From the NCBI GenBank assembly GCA_022701365.1, contig JAKUHH010000236.1, forward strand, positions 124,001-188,000: a stretch of 64,000 nt of DNA, read 5' to 3'. A model generated the notes under the pieces. That model had not been told where the DNA came from, ran no database searches, and worked only from the letters and a program-made list of their open reading frames with translations. Each line of letters opens with the position of its first letter. The stretch's first letter is position 1. Position numbers and translations under genes: made by a program. Of the stretch, positions 45,322 to 55,866 are shown piece after piece. The DNA is from Mycocentrospora acerina (Eukaryota > Ascomycota > Dothideomycetes > Pleosporales).

Positions 45322-46371
45322 ACGACAAATTTCAAACCAAACCATACACCTAATTTGGGGGCTAAGCTTTAAGAAACACTGATCGTCCAGACATTCTGTG
45401 ATCAGTTAGCTTGGCAAATAAAGTGGGTATTAAATTGCATGCTATGGAGACGAAATACCCCTGAATGTAGCACAACACCTAACTTTGATCATCTGTCACC
45501 ATACATGGACGGTCTTATTGCACTAGAGCGTTTACAATGAAAAAACTCGAGCATACTATGTTAAATGTTCACAACATACACAGCAGGGGGTCAGATTGGT
45601 GTGCTTTGCAAAGCGTGAGTAGGTTCTTGATTCCCAGGGTTGGTAGAAAAGATCTCGACTGGACATTATTTGCAAAAAAATCTCCCTAAAGAAGCATCCC
45701 AAACTCTCAAGCATCTCGCAGCTTGTATTCACTTCGGGAGTATTGTTCTAGACCGTGTTAACATCTGGGATGGACTCTCACTTGTTGACTCAAATCACGA
45801 AGTCCAGCTTCATTCAATACTTCCAGCTCTAGAACAGGATACAAGAAATGGATATTCCATACTTGCGATCCGGTCGTCTTCGTGGCTGTTGAGATGTCCC
45901 AAATTTTGCTTGTTCAGCCTTCCCGATAGAGTTCGCGGCTCTGTAGTCGGTACACAAGAACAGAACCAATTCGACGGGATGGCAACGACTAAAGCCGAAG
46001 TGATATCTATTGGGTAAGTAAAAGCCCGAGAAGGATCCTAGAGCCCCTTGAACCCTTGTGGTCAATCTTAGTTTTGCATGAAAGGATTTTGGCAGTGAAC
46101 TGGAACGTAAGTCTTCCACGATTGTAACGTCGCACTTGATGCTAACTAGGAACCAACCAATTTAATAAAAAATCACCGAATTCATTGTGAATGAAACAAA
46201 AGAGAAGTTTCAAGAAAATCTGTTGGCAGTTCAGCTACACAGCCTACAAGAGAAGTACTATCTTAGACTTGGAGAATACAGGGCGATATTTGACACAAAT
46301 GATTACCCAAACATACATTTACAGCAAATTTTATATTATTTAATATTTAATGCACAGCCAGACAAGAATTT
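45322..46371. other. Stretch with weak open frames only
   Basis: The plus-strand frame 45640-46017 is described with its upstream neighbour. Another short frame at 46187-46447 overlaps the 3' end of the DUF7136 pseudogene. No firm gene. Confidence 0.35.
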
Positions 46372-47190
46372 TCACGACGAAAAATTAACTAAGGCTCCAA
46401 ATCCGGCTGTCAAGCACGCTGCGGCGGCCCCAATGACCAGTTTATGAGCGGCACTTTCATTATCGTTTTTCGATGAGCAGCTGACCGGCGAATCTGTGCT
46501 CAAGCACGCATGGGCACTCATGGAGGAAGAAATGCTCGACGCAGCGGCAGAATCAATTGTGACCTGACAGGGATCTGGAGTGGGAGTAGAGGATGCCACC
46601 ACTGCACAAATGTCGCCACCGTACCAGTCCACCGTGGTAACGTTCAGGGTATCGGTAACGTTGATAGCAACTCCTGTATACTCAGCGCAGTTCGTATTCT
46701 TTGTAGCAGCAACAAGATCCACGTCCTGCGCAGAATTCTTGGTGGTGAAGAATATCGATCTGCCTGTATAATTGTTGGAGAGAGGATTAACTCGAATTTG
46801 GTAAGGAGAGTCCTCAGTGCAGCTGTCCCATCCAATGTGCCATGTCAACATCCAGGTTCCCTCGGTTTCGAACCCAGTAAAGGAATGGTATTTGAAGTAG
46901 GGGTCGCTGCTGGAAAAGTTTGCCCATCTTACGTCATAGCTGGCGGTCACTGCGCTGTCGCTCATGTTGTTCCAATCCCATATCACAAACGAAATTTGCG
47001 TGTTGAGAAACGGTGCGAGCTTAGAATTCTAGAAAGCAAAGACAACGGGCAAGAGTGGCGTGGGCGCATATGTCTCGTTTCGCGGGAAAACTAGGTCTAC
47101 CTCCATAATTCCTGAAGTTTCGCTCGTAGCAGCATCAATGACTTCCATGTAGACCACAAGGAGCCAGCTCGCCCAGGAGAATATGTTCAT
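46372..47190 (-). pseudogene. DUF7136-family secreted protein with an in-frame nonsense codon
   Basis: From ATG at 47190 the frame gives a signal peptide (MNIFSWASWLLVVYMEVIDA) and the family hallmark SGIMEVDLVFPRNETYAPTP, then LPVVFAF and a TAG (47029-47031, codon 54). The same frame continues without any gap as NSKLAPFLNTQISFVIWDWN to the natural stop at 46372 (272 residues in all). The rest includes VRWANFSSSDPYFKYHSF, six or so N-glycosylation sites, Cys pairs and a C-terminal hydrophobic tail (LVIGAAAACLTAGFGALV) that may be a GPI signal. CAG to TAG is the simplest cause. An intron ending at this TAG would remove the conserved hallmark, so I favour a broken gene; a sequencing error is possible. 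Confidence 0.7.
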
Positions 47191-47924
47191 GATGATACCA
47201 AAAAAAATTAACGCGTTGGCTAGAGAGCAGAAAAATAGGGGTTTGATAGAGCGTAGTTTGAGTGCACAATGAGAAAAAACCACATACGTGAGATTTTTTC
47301 CGCAGTAAGAGTGTCACAGAAAAGTTATTGCGCAGTTGTGGAAGTCAAGACTATATACGGCAGGCTTACCGGGCCGGTCCTGGCTGTACCCGCAGTGACA
47401 GGCCCTGCGTCTACAACAAAGTCCTCAAATGCTACTCTTGGACAAAGCATCCACAGTCAACCACGCCGCCCCCTTTGTGAACATTTAACATCCAATAGGA
47501 ACATTAAATCTTCGATTTTAACAGCTGGGCGCCTAGCCGAATACCGGCTTAGCATCCTTCCGTGCTGTGGCTTCCTAGAGTGGCCCTGCCAAGCCTCACC
47601 TTTGGGTCGTTGCTCTATAGCATAATATAGCCTTCCGGTATTACCGCGACTGAGCCTATTATGGCAACGCAATGAATCGCTTCCTTGCACTTCAGTCTTA
47701 TCCCGAGATTAGCCATGCAATCGGTAGAATCATCGTAAGCATCTTTTATGAAAAGCTAGATTCTTTGTAGACAAGAAAGACTTTAGTTAAACCGGAAGAA
47801 TAGTATGAAATCAACGCTTTACATCTTTCTCTTCCTGCCATCCAGATGATAAAATTTCCTTTTCAAATCCTCTGATTTCGATACGTCAATTCCCCACCAG
47901 ATTCTAACGCTAAAGTTCAAAAGA
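47191..47924. other. Divergent intergenic region between DUF7136 pseudogene and LysM gene
   Basis: No gene was recognised. The part 47340-47650 is richer in GC than its surroundings, but I see no open frame of substance in it. Confidence 0.5.
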
Positions 47925-49061
47925 ATGCAATTGGAACACTTTCTTGCCGCCTGGCTTGTTCCAGGAATAGTTTATGCATGGCCGGCTCATATACGCCGCA
48001 GTGTTGACTGCGAATTTTCCACGTCTGCTGATAACGGAGCTACGTGCGAGAGCTTCTCGAGCAACTGGGGACTGTCTTTGGACGACCTCAAGAAGTTGAA
48101 CCCTGGTATCGACTGTCTTGGCCTGGATACCAACGAATTGTACTGTGTGATTGGCACCGCCAACGACGATCCGCCTACAGCCACACCTCACCCAAGCACT
48201 ACGTCCAATACACTGATCACAACTAAGATTTCGACCAGTGTTACCACCATTCCCACGACCTCAAAGCCAGCAGTGACCACGTCTTCTTCTGTTACAACCA
48301 AAATCTCTAGCACCCCAAGTGCTATCGTCGTCACTGCCACAAGCGCTGGCAACGGTGTTGCAACTCCCCAGCCCACTCAACCAGGAATGGTGTCTAACTG
48401 TAACAAGTTTCATTATATTGCAAAGGGCGTTGACTGCAGCCAAGTGATTAGCTACCAAAAAATCGCTCGAGTTGATTTCGTCAAATGGAATCCTACTGTT
48501 CTTGATGACTGCTCTGGCATGTGGGCAGAAGTCAATGTCTGTGTAGGGGTTATTGACGGAGTCACTACGCCTACCACAAAACCCTCGACTATTACAACTG
48601 TAGGAAATGGCGTCCAAACTCCCCAGCCTACCCAGCCAGGCATGGTCACTAATTGCGCCAAATTTCATTGGGTGGCTAAGGGCGTCGCTTGCAGTCAGAT
48701 TACAAGCTTCCAACAGACCACCCTTGCTGACTTTGTGAAATGGAACCCTACTGTTGGTAGTGCCTGTACTGGAATACAGGCAGAGGTCAATGTCTGTGTT
48801 GGCATTATTGGAGGCACAACTACCACAAGCAAACCTACTACAACCACAGCTGCGAGCAATGGCGTCCAGACACCTCAACCCGTTCAGCCCGGCATGGTAA
48901 CGAACTGTAAGAAATTCCACTATGTTGATGAAAGCGTTCTCTGTAGCCGGATTATCAGTTACCAGAAGATCACTCTGGCCGACTTTGTTAAGTGGAACAC
49001 TGGTGTTGGTTCAGACTGTAGGAATATGTGGGCGAAGACTAATGTGTGCGTTAGCGTTTAA
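47925..49061 (+). CDS. Secreted LysM effector-like protein with one N-terminal and three tandem LysM domains
   Basis: A 378-residue intronless protein with a signal peptide (MQLEHFLAAWLVPGIVYA). LysM domains bind chitin oligomers; secreted fungal ones can shield hyphae or hide chitin from the host. The first LysM (about 29-76) reads CESFSSNWGLSLDDLKKLNP. After a Thr/Ser-rich linker come three repeats beginning NGVxTPQPxQPGMV at residues 143, 228 and 312, each with KFH...C...(A)DFVKWNP and a terminal NVCVxV. The third repeat has changes at conserved spots (ESVLC for KGVxC, WAKTNVC). Cysteines are paired in each repeat, in keeping with export. It is the best-preserved gene in this AT-rich region. 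Confidence 0.88.
   Translation: MQLEHFLAAWLVPGIVYAWPAHIRRSVDCEFSTSADNGATCESFSSNWGLSLDDLKKLNPGIDCLGLDTNELYCVIGTANDDPPTATPHPSTTSNTLITTKISTSVTTIPTTSKPAVTTSSSVTTKISSTPSAIVVTATSAGNGVATPQPTQPGMVSNCNKFHYIAKGVDCSQVISYQKIARVDFVKWNPTVLDDCSGMWAEVNVCVGVIDGVTTPTTKPSTITTVGNGVQTPQPTQPGMVTNCAKFHWVAKGVACSQITSFQQTTLADFVKWNPTVGSACTGIQAEVNVCVGIIGGTTTTSKPTTTTAASNGVQTPQPVQPGMVTNCKKFHYVDESVLCSRIISYQKITLADFVKWNTGVGSDCRNMWAKTNVCVSV
48351..49058 (+). repeat. Tandem internal repeat of the LysM gene (three units of about 250 bp)
   Basis: Units start at 48351, 48606 and 48858. Their nucleotide sequences are similar, for example in ACTCCCCAGCCCACTCAACC and its counterparts, which points to intragenic duplication. Confidence 0.8.
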
Positions 49062-50591
49062 ATCCGACGCATCGATGCCGTGTCATAGTCCTGGTGCTAG
49101 AAGGATAGGTTAGATACAAACTTAATATTATGTTAGATTCCGATCTCATATTCTCATAACCTTAATTTTGAATCACCTACTTTCACGTCTGCCTATTTAT
49201 ATCAGAAGCTGGAATAATCTTATATTATAGGCTTACATGGTCTTGTCGATGTGATGCGTCTAGTAAAGGGCAGAAAGGCACTGAAGAATATTGACAAACT
49301 CTCACCACACTCTCTGAGAAGTACCACAAGAGGATCATCGATATCGCAAATCGAGAAGCTTTGTTGGTTCCAATCTGAACAGATAATCTCGGAGAAAACT
49401 GAAGAAGACACACTTTCTAAACAATCTGAAGCTTAAGTGGTACGTTCAAGCAGTTCGTAATATATGCCTAAACTCTAAAGTTCAGTATTAAGACTATTAG
49501 CGGGTTCTTCGAGTGTTTTCTAGCAGATTTGAAAATATCCTCGAAGATTAATTAGAGTTAGAAGAAAACAAGAATCATCGTTTATGAATTATTTTTCTAG
49601 CTAGCGATTTTGGTCAATCCCCTTCTCATCAAAGTTGCCTTAAAACTTGTCTTACTAAGAGGACGTATATCAAAGGTTGGTAGATATATCTAGTTATTCC
49701 CTCAACCCCGCAAGCTATTCTCTAAACCTGATTATTATGCCTATAAAGAATAGGATGACAAGCCCATAGATTAAAAGCAGTAGCGAAGGGCGCAGCTTCT
49801 CGAGCAATTAACAGGACGTTAGGGCTGAGCTAAACCGATCAGTGCAGCTACGAGTTCATTATCAGTGTATCAAATGAGCCTTACGAAATGAAGGCGCATC
49901 ACCAAACAAGACATTGCATCATTAAAGCTGATGGTGAAAGATATGGTGATGAAATTATCAGATGAGTTATTCAGGCTGTAAGTGATCTCAATTTCATAAA
50001 AAAAGATAGCCAAATAGCTTTGTAACAGGTATAAATAGTAGAAAATGAGCAAAGTTTACTTTTGATATGAGGCCTACCTTCTCAATGACAAGAAAATAGC
50101 CCATCTACACTTAGTATTTAAGGATATCAGACCTTAAACATCCAAGCTATCACAGGAAATCACATCATCTAAACAAAAATTAGCTCTTAACTCTCTGTGT
50201 AAGAGATGTCTGAGAATTAGAATAGGGGGTGAAATGCTTGGATCCATCATTACAAACTTGATCTTTTTCAGAGATGGAGGTCATATTAAGCCCTCATTTT
50301 GGCCCACAGAAGAGGGATTGCGAAGTCCACTACAAGGTGGCTATGATCATCGAAGGATGAAGGATTTGCCTTAAGGCAAGATGGCCAGTGAAAGAGAGCT
50401 AGCGACAAGGGAAAAATCAACGAGTGCTGACAATGAACTCGTTGTTATTGTAACAGCAATCTTGATTGGCACTGCATAAATGAACTTGAACATGGATGGC
50501 TTATTTTCGAAGAGTAAAATCAGTTGAAGATAACAATAGAGTATCAAATGTTACGGCGCACTGTATGAGTATCAATATCAGCATTACTTCC
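49062..50591. other. Gene desert, AT-rich, after the LysM gene
   Basis: Frames are short and interrupted by many stops. A relic of a transposon is plausible by composition, but I could not identify a transposase, reverse transcriptase or terminal repeats. Confidence 0.5.
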
Positions 50592-50710
50592 GCATACGAC
50601 CACAGGGTGTTGAAAACAAGGCTTCCCGTTCGTTCAGCCCTACTTAAGCAACTTACTGGTGGACTAGTAGTCAGTTGGGTGAGCACTGGTGAATCCCCGT
50701 TATTCTATGT
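50592..50710 (+). pseudogene. 5S ribosomal RNA, copy B (decayed)
   Basis: Begins GCATACGACCACAGGG and runs through GAAAACAAGGCTTCCCGTTC to CCCCGTTATTCTATGT. It differs from copy A at about 15 of 120 positions, many of them C to T or G to A. Helix I can no longer close properly (the 3' end TTATTCTATGT does not match GCATACGAC), and the box GGTGACCACT has become GGTGAGCACT. It lies in inverted orientation to copy A. Confidence 0.75.
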
Positions 50711-51808
50711 TTTTGACTCATTAAAAGGCTAAATGCGCTTTAGGTATCATTAGCTGGACAGTCAGTTTAATAGCCTTGATAGCTATTCCTAATGAAACGA
50801 GGAAGGTGAGAGAAGAAAAGAGAGGAAACTGATCATTGTATTATCGGCCAATCTATCTGTCTCATTTAGTGTGAGGAATGGTTCTGTGCGATTTTTTATG
50901 TCCAGATAGATATCGCACTCAACCTACGTGATGTACCATTCATGATTGGCACTACGAACAATTCCTATCGACCGTTAGCTACTTGTCGCGACCTCGCCAA
51001 CCACCTCTTATCTATTGCATCTCCCTACAGTCGTTCAAAGGGCACATCTATCTCTTTGTATCTCGAGGTGTTGTAAATAAAGTGATGACTGCATTTTATG
51101 TTTACTCAAACAAAACCTAATCAAAAGAAAAAAGGACGTAAAGATAACATCTTAGGTAATCTAAATGCTACACTACCATCATATGAGATTATGTATGTAG
51201 ACTTCAAAACATTAAGACAAATCGTGAAGAACATAAATTCGGTTAAAAAAGTGAAGATTATAATGGTTCACATAAGTCTACTCAAGAGTATTCTATGCTT
51301 CCTCGAATCCTGCTCAATATACCTGATTCGTCGACTTTGACGCATACACGAAATCTGGTCCAGTAGAACCTGCATACCCGTACGTAATTGTAGCCCTCAC
51401 AAGATTTTATTTTTCAAAATCTGTTCATGATAGCCTGTTCAAGAATTCACCATGCACAGCTTCACTCGCATAGCGTGCATTTTTTCTGACTGTTGCAACT
51501 CTTTCAATATGCCATCTCGCACAGTGTCAGAAGAGAGACGTACAGGATTGAGACTCTCTCAGTATTATCGTTTAGACAAGAAGGCATGTTCTATGCTTGA
51601 GGCAATTTCATATTTTATAAGCCAAGTCAATGAATCTCGCTTCTATTTTTTCTCAATGACCAGAAAAAACGTTTTAAGCAAGAAATAGCATATTTCCACA
51701 CAAGAAGTTGAGTACATTCATGCTATGTAGATATTTCGAAATCTTGCCGTTTATGTACAAAGTTTAGAAAATGCCAAAAATTTATCTGTAATAAACAGCA
51801 AATAGGAT
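50711..51808. other. AT-rich gene desert
   Basis: No gene was recognised. Open frames at 51098-51340 and 51452-51688 are lysine-rich or mixed and without motif. Confidence 0.5.
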
Positions 51809-51843
51809 AGGACACCTTCTTTCCACGTCCTATAGTCGGATGT
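51809..51843 (-). pseudogene. 5S rRNA 5' fragment (relic)
   Basis: On the minus strand ACATCCGACTATAGGACG and the following GTGGAAAGAAGG resemble the first 35 nt of copy A (ACATACGACCATAGGACG...). The rest of the gene is missing. The match is short but spans a distinctive region. Confidence 0.45.
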
Positions 51844-52420
51844 GAAAGATTTCTTCGCCAGGCGATCCATCATGTGGTCAAATTCCTTGCTGTATATCTT
51901 AAACATGCACTGAATTGTCCAATCTCGACCGCTCTTTCATAATACTAAAATTGCTAAGAATAGCTTTCCTCTTCGGCACATCTTAAACTCGAAACTTAGC
52001 TAAATTTATATTCTAGCTGTACTGCACAGCCAGAGGTAATGGTAGTAGGAAGCTAGCGCTCATGATGGTGAACGTGAAGGAACAGGATCAAAGTTGCTGT
52101 TAGGAGGATTATGATGCTTTTGAAACGATGGCTGCAGGATAGAGAGAATATAGTGATACAAGACGAGTGTTCTCATGAATATGCTTTCTGTGAGGCTACA
52201 AAAAGGTCGACCTTCGTGCTGCTGTAGCTAGAAGACTTATATTGTTGGCTGACACTTTCATAAAAGGAAGAGCGAATATTGCGAATTCAAGTTAAGTTCT
52301 GCAAGAGGCAAAAGTAAACTACATCATAAGTATGGTACATGACAAAGTGATGTTTTTTGTCTCAAGAGCGCGGGGATCTGATTTGTTTGAGAGTATGTTA
52401 CTCAATGCAGGTCACGACCG
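51844..52420. other. AT-rich gene desert
   Basis: No gene was recognised. Confidence 0.5.
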
Positions 52421-53125
52421 CTATTCTGAGATCTTCTTCTCGACGTTGCGACATTTAACGCGTAGTACCGCCAACTTCAATTTGTTCTCCATTGATGCCT
52501 CAGTTTCCTGGAATCTTATATACGCGTCGATGCTAGACCAGCCGATCAAGCCTGCAAGAATGGAACCTTTCTGTTCAGGGTCGCAATCATTTACAGGAAA
52601 GTCGGTCTCCACACCCCAGCCGTAGCTCACAGCCTCAACGTCAGAATACTTCTCTTTGCTCTTCTCTAGGAGGCGCTGGAGCTGCAAATAGTTGTGTTCT
52701 TCTTTTCCGAGGAGAGATCCGGGGGGAAGTAAGCAAGTAGTAACTCCGTCATAGGAGACAGCAACGAAGAGGACGATATAAGAGCAAGGTACTTTGTGAA
52801 CTCGCTGTGCGTCATAATATCATACAACGGCTTGAATACCTCTTGTCCAACTCTGTAGTGACCTCAGTCTTGCTTCATGTAGTGATTTTCAGGCCACTCA
52901 CGACTGAGCAAATTTTTCATGCTCATCAACCGATTTAAAATCGAAGAAAGCCCGGATCTTGAAAGGATCTTCCATCTCCAGACCCCAAAATATTCGCTGT
53001 GGGCCTCCCTGTGCGGCGATGATAGTCTCATAGACTCCCGTCAATGATTGTCCCTCTTTAGTGCTTTCGTCCATAATACTAAAACCAGGTTCAACGCCCA
53101 TACAACCAACCTCAGTGACTATCAT
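52421..53125 (-). pseudogene. ABM-like (dimeric alpha-beta barrel) protein with a frameshift
   Basis: Exon 1 (53125-52902) gives MIVTEVGCMGVEPGFSIMDE and QGGPQRIFWGLEMEDPFKIR followed by AFFDFKSVDEHEKFAQS, typical of fungal stress-responsive alpha-beta barrel proteins. Intron 52853-52901 starts GTGAGT and ends CTACAG. Exon 2 begins VGQEVFKPLYDI and reaches LLLAYFPPD, then loses frame between about 52700 and 52726, next to a run of six G (plus strand) and an AAG repeat. One base away the frame goes on as HNYLQLQRLLEKSKEKY, YGWGVETDF and LIGWSSIDAYIRFQETEA to the stop at 52421. A one-base loss is the simplest explanation. A sequencing error is possible. Confidence 0.6.
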
Positions 53126-54814
53126 CTTTGCTAGCAAGTTTATTAAAATTTGATTTTCAAAAGACTGAACAAAATAGAGTCTAATACCCTGAATTTTGAT
53201 CAAAGTTGGCATACATACTCCGTCCATCGGCTAGGCAGCAGTTTCTCGTGTCTTGGTGATCATTCTACGATGGGGACTCTCTCTGCGCCCAAAAGGGTAG
53301 CCTATGGTGCAATTGGATGCGTAGATCTCGACAATACGCAGGATATTTAACGCATTTAAGGTGATTTATGAACTTAAGGGTAGTCGTGGCTTCAATTTGC
53401 AGAGCGAAAGTAAGGAGCGCGAAGAACATGGTTCGAGACGGCGGGAGATTCTACAGAAGGCCGAGACCAAAGCGTAAATGCTGAACGTTAGAGATTAAAT
53501 GTTGCAATTACTGATGAGCCTAGGAAACTCCCTTCAAATGCGAATAAATCACACATATCTCCTCTGTGTGAAGGAGGGGAACATGTTCGACTTAGATTGA
53601 TGCCCTGGTCGCCCGATCCAGTGCAGCTGTCTATTTTTAGCACAGTAGATAATTCACTGATAGCATCTACCCTATCAAAACTGGAAGCGATAAAGGATCT
53701 CCCATTCAATTGTGGAAATCATGAGCGCCTAGCGGTATTTCTACAAAGGCAGACGATTAGAAATATCAAAATCTCTGACTGTTAGCTCGACGCACAACCC
53801 CACAGTACTTGTCGTACCTTGCAGATAGCATTGAAAATGCTGGTACCCCGACGTTAAGCTTGTTTTGAAGTTGCACCATCGGAATGGGCGCGAATAGCAA
53901 CCAAGGCACAGCAATCCCTCGATCAATCGCTATTTTGTTTTAGGCAAGGGAGTCGTCACATACCGAGCGGATGTTAACGCTAGTGAAGCGACTGCAACCT
54001 TCTCTATGTGTAGGCTATCGTGTACGAATTAACTTCCAAGGCCGCCGCTGTTGAGATTGTCAATATCATGCAGATGACATCAAACTTACGTTGTTGCCAT
54101 ATTGACAAGTATTTGTTTGGTCGATCACTGTACCGTTTGGACGGCGCAGCGTTCGAGAAAGTATGCCAATATTTTGCCATGAATCGAGGACCTTGTGATG
54201 ATGCTTTTGCTGGGATCCTCTCCGCCTGCCACATCCGAGAGACGTCTCTCAGCGAATCGTATCAACATCTTTATGTGAAGCGGCCCATCTAGGCATGGCA
54301 TCATGCAAGCATGCAAAATTGAAGAATTGTAGTTTGTGAGCAAAAACTGCCAAGCCGTCTTTTCTTACATGTTATACTAAACTGAAGCAATGAAAGTTCT
54401 AAACTTGCGAAAGAGACATGATCTCTCTTAAGGAAAGGGCCACGCAGATCCTTAGAAGTTTTGTCGCTGGGCACCAAAATTGGTCGCTCTGTGGGATCAA
54501 AATGCGCATTTTGATGAGCGGGGCAGCGCGCGAAGCAAGGGTATTTGATCCGGTAGGTAACGAGCAAAGCTAAGGCACGAGGGTTGCCACTCGGCACCTG
54601 CGTATTGATCAAGATTGAATCTAACATCGATAACATTAATAACCCAGACCCTCCATGGCTACTTCTCTCACCTCCCGTCTCTCGCTTTCTTTCGAACGTC
54701 TTGCAATCTTGCCAGCGTTTGCCTTCTAGTTTTGGGTTGACTGCTGCTGGTCATTCCACATTACCGTCGCACATACTGTACTTATCTTTTACCCATTCAT
54801 TATCCCACGCCAGT
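53126..54814. other. Gene-free stretch, ending in the promoter of the GPI protein gene
   Basis: No gene was recognised in 53126-54500. The open frame at 54020-54292 has no motif. The last 200 bp before the GPI protein start should be its promoter and leader. Confidence 0.5.
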
Positions 54815-55639
54815 ATGTCCCTAAAGCTCCTGTTACTCGCTCTTTTCACAAGCGCATGCGCATTCCCATCTCAAGCGCTAGAAGAAGTGACGAGCAGCGA
54901 ACCCTGCGACCCTTGTCAACCACAAGGCGCTACTGATACCAACCCACCAACAGTTGGCTCAGATCTTCGCTCGTTATATATCGATGTCCTCGCCTCTGTC
55001 AAGGGCATTAGTTTTCGGAAACGATACACAGAATCTCTAGAGATTCGCCAGAAGGAGGGATTTTGCTGCCAACAAAGCTTGAACTGTGTGAATGTGCAGG
55101 GCCTTAATATCCCCATGTGCTATGACAAATTCACCACAAACTTTGCGTTCCAGGACGGATCTTATGGATCTTTGACAACGGGAAACTACTCATCTGGTGG
55201 TTCTAGTGTAAACCTAGTCAGCGGCGACTACAATTCATCCAGCGGCGAGAGAGGCAATATTTACGCGAACGACCCGCAAGCAAAGCCCAATACAGCGACA
55301 CTCTCTATTCCTCCACAGTTCACGGGTACGGGTGTTGGGCAGCCCATCCCTGCAACTGAACTTGGCTCTGTCATCGTGTATACGACCACCATCCCAGGCA
55401 CCACGTACACGGCTCCCACAACGGTGGCTGGGACGGTAATGTCAGGGAAGACATTAGCAGGGACAACTGTCGCACAGGCGACTACGATCGCAGCTCAAAC
55501 AAGTGTAGTGACGATCACAAATGGGGCAGCTGTATCAAGTGCGTCGAGCAAGGGGGTAGCTGAACCAATAGCCGGTTCGCCTCGAGCGGTTGGAATGCCG
55601 TTCTTGAGTGCATTAATGTACGCGCTCTATGCTCTGTAG
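54815..55639 (+). CDS. GPI-anchored cell-surface protein, uncharacterised family
   Basis: 274 residues, one exon. Signal peptide MSLKLLLLALFTSACAFPSQ, then a Cys-containing stretch (SEPCDPCQPQ), a second Cys group (EGFCCQQSLNCVNVQGLNIP), and the conserved DGSYGSLTTGNYSSGGS block. A Thr/Ser/Ala-rich region (TTTIPGTTYTAPTTVAGTVM) that is likely O-glycosylated and a C-terminal hydrophobic tail (VGMPFLSALMYALYAL) preceded by small residues predict a GPI anchor. I recognise the pattern as conserved in filamentous ascomycetes but know no function. The ATG at 54815 gives the signal peptide; the open frame extends upstream to 54584 with no signal-like start. Confidence 0.78.
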   Translation: MSLKLLLLALFTSACAFPSQALEEVTSSEPCDPCQPQGATDTNPPTVGSDLRSLYIDVLASVKGISFRKRYTESLEIRQKEGFCCQQSLNCVNVQGLNIPMCYDKFTTNFAFQDGSYGSLTTGNYSSGGSSVNLVSGDYNSSSGERGNIYANDPQAKPNTATLSIPPQFTGTGVGQPIPATELGSVIVYTTTIPGTTYTAPTTVAGTVMSGKTLAGTTVAQATTIAAQTSVVTITNGAAVSSASSKGVAEPIAGSPRAVGMPFLSALMYALYAL

Positions 55640-55866
55640 GAGCTTCCACCGGCATTCCAACTCTTACTTGGGTGCAGCTTCTACTCTGCAACTTCTCGTA
55701 CCTAACGACCGAAATGTCTTATGCAATTTTTTTGGAATTATGAAACCTGGTGTCCGATTCATCTTTGGGGATGCATGCCCTTGGAAACATTGTTTCTTCC
55801 CAAAGATGGCATGTATTTCTTAGAGCTTCTCGATACTCTTTGTTGACACGAAGAATTTGTTTAAAG

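Noticed and set aside
47029..47110. Intron ending at TTTCTAG that would avoid the nonsense codon in the DUF7136 gene
   Set aside because: The nearest possible donor (GTAGAC) would remove the family hallmark VDLVFPRNETYAPTP, so a nonsense mutation is more likely.
49700..50460. RIP-degraded transposase
   Set aside because: Translation of the plus strand gives many stops and some protein-like pieces, but nothing I could match to a known transposase.
54020..54292. 90-codon frame in the AT-rich region
   Set aside because: No motif, no clear promoter or splice signals.
33612..54814. Giant mobile element (Starship-type) with a tyrosine recombinase captain, or a Helitron
   Set aside because: No DUF3435-like recombinase, Rep/helicase of Helitron type or terminal structure was seen; the SF1 helicase is of UvrD rather than Pif1 type.
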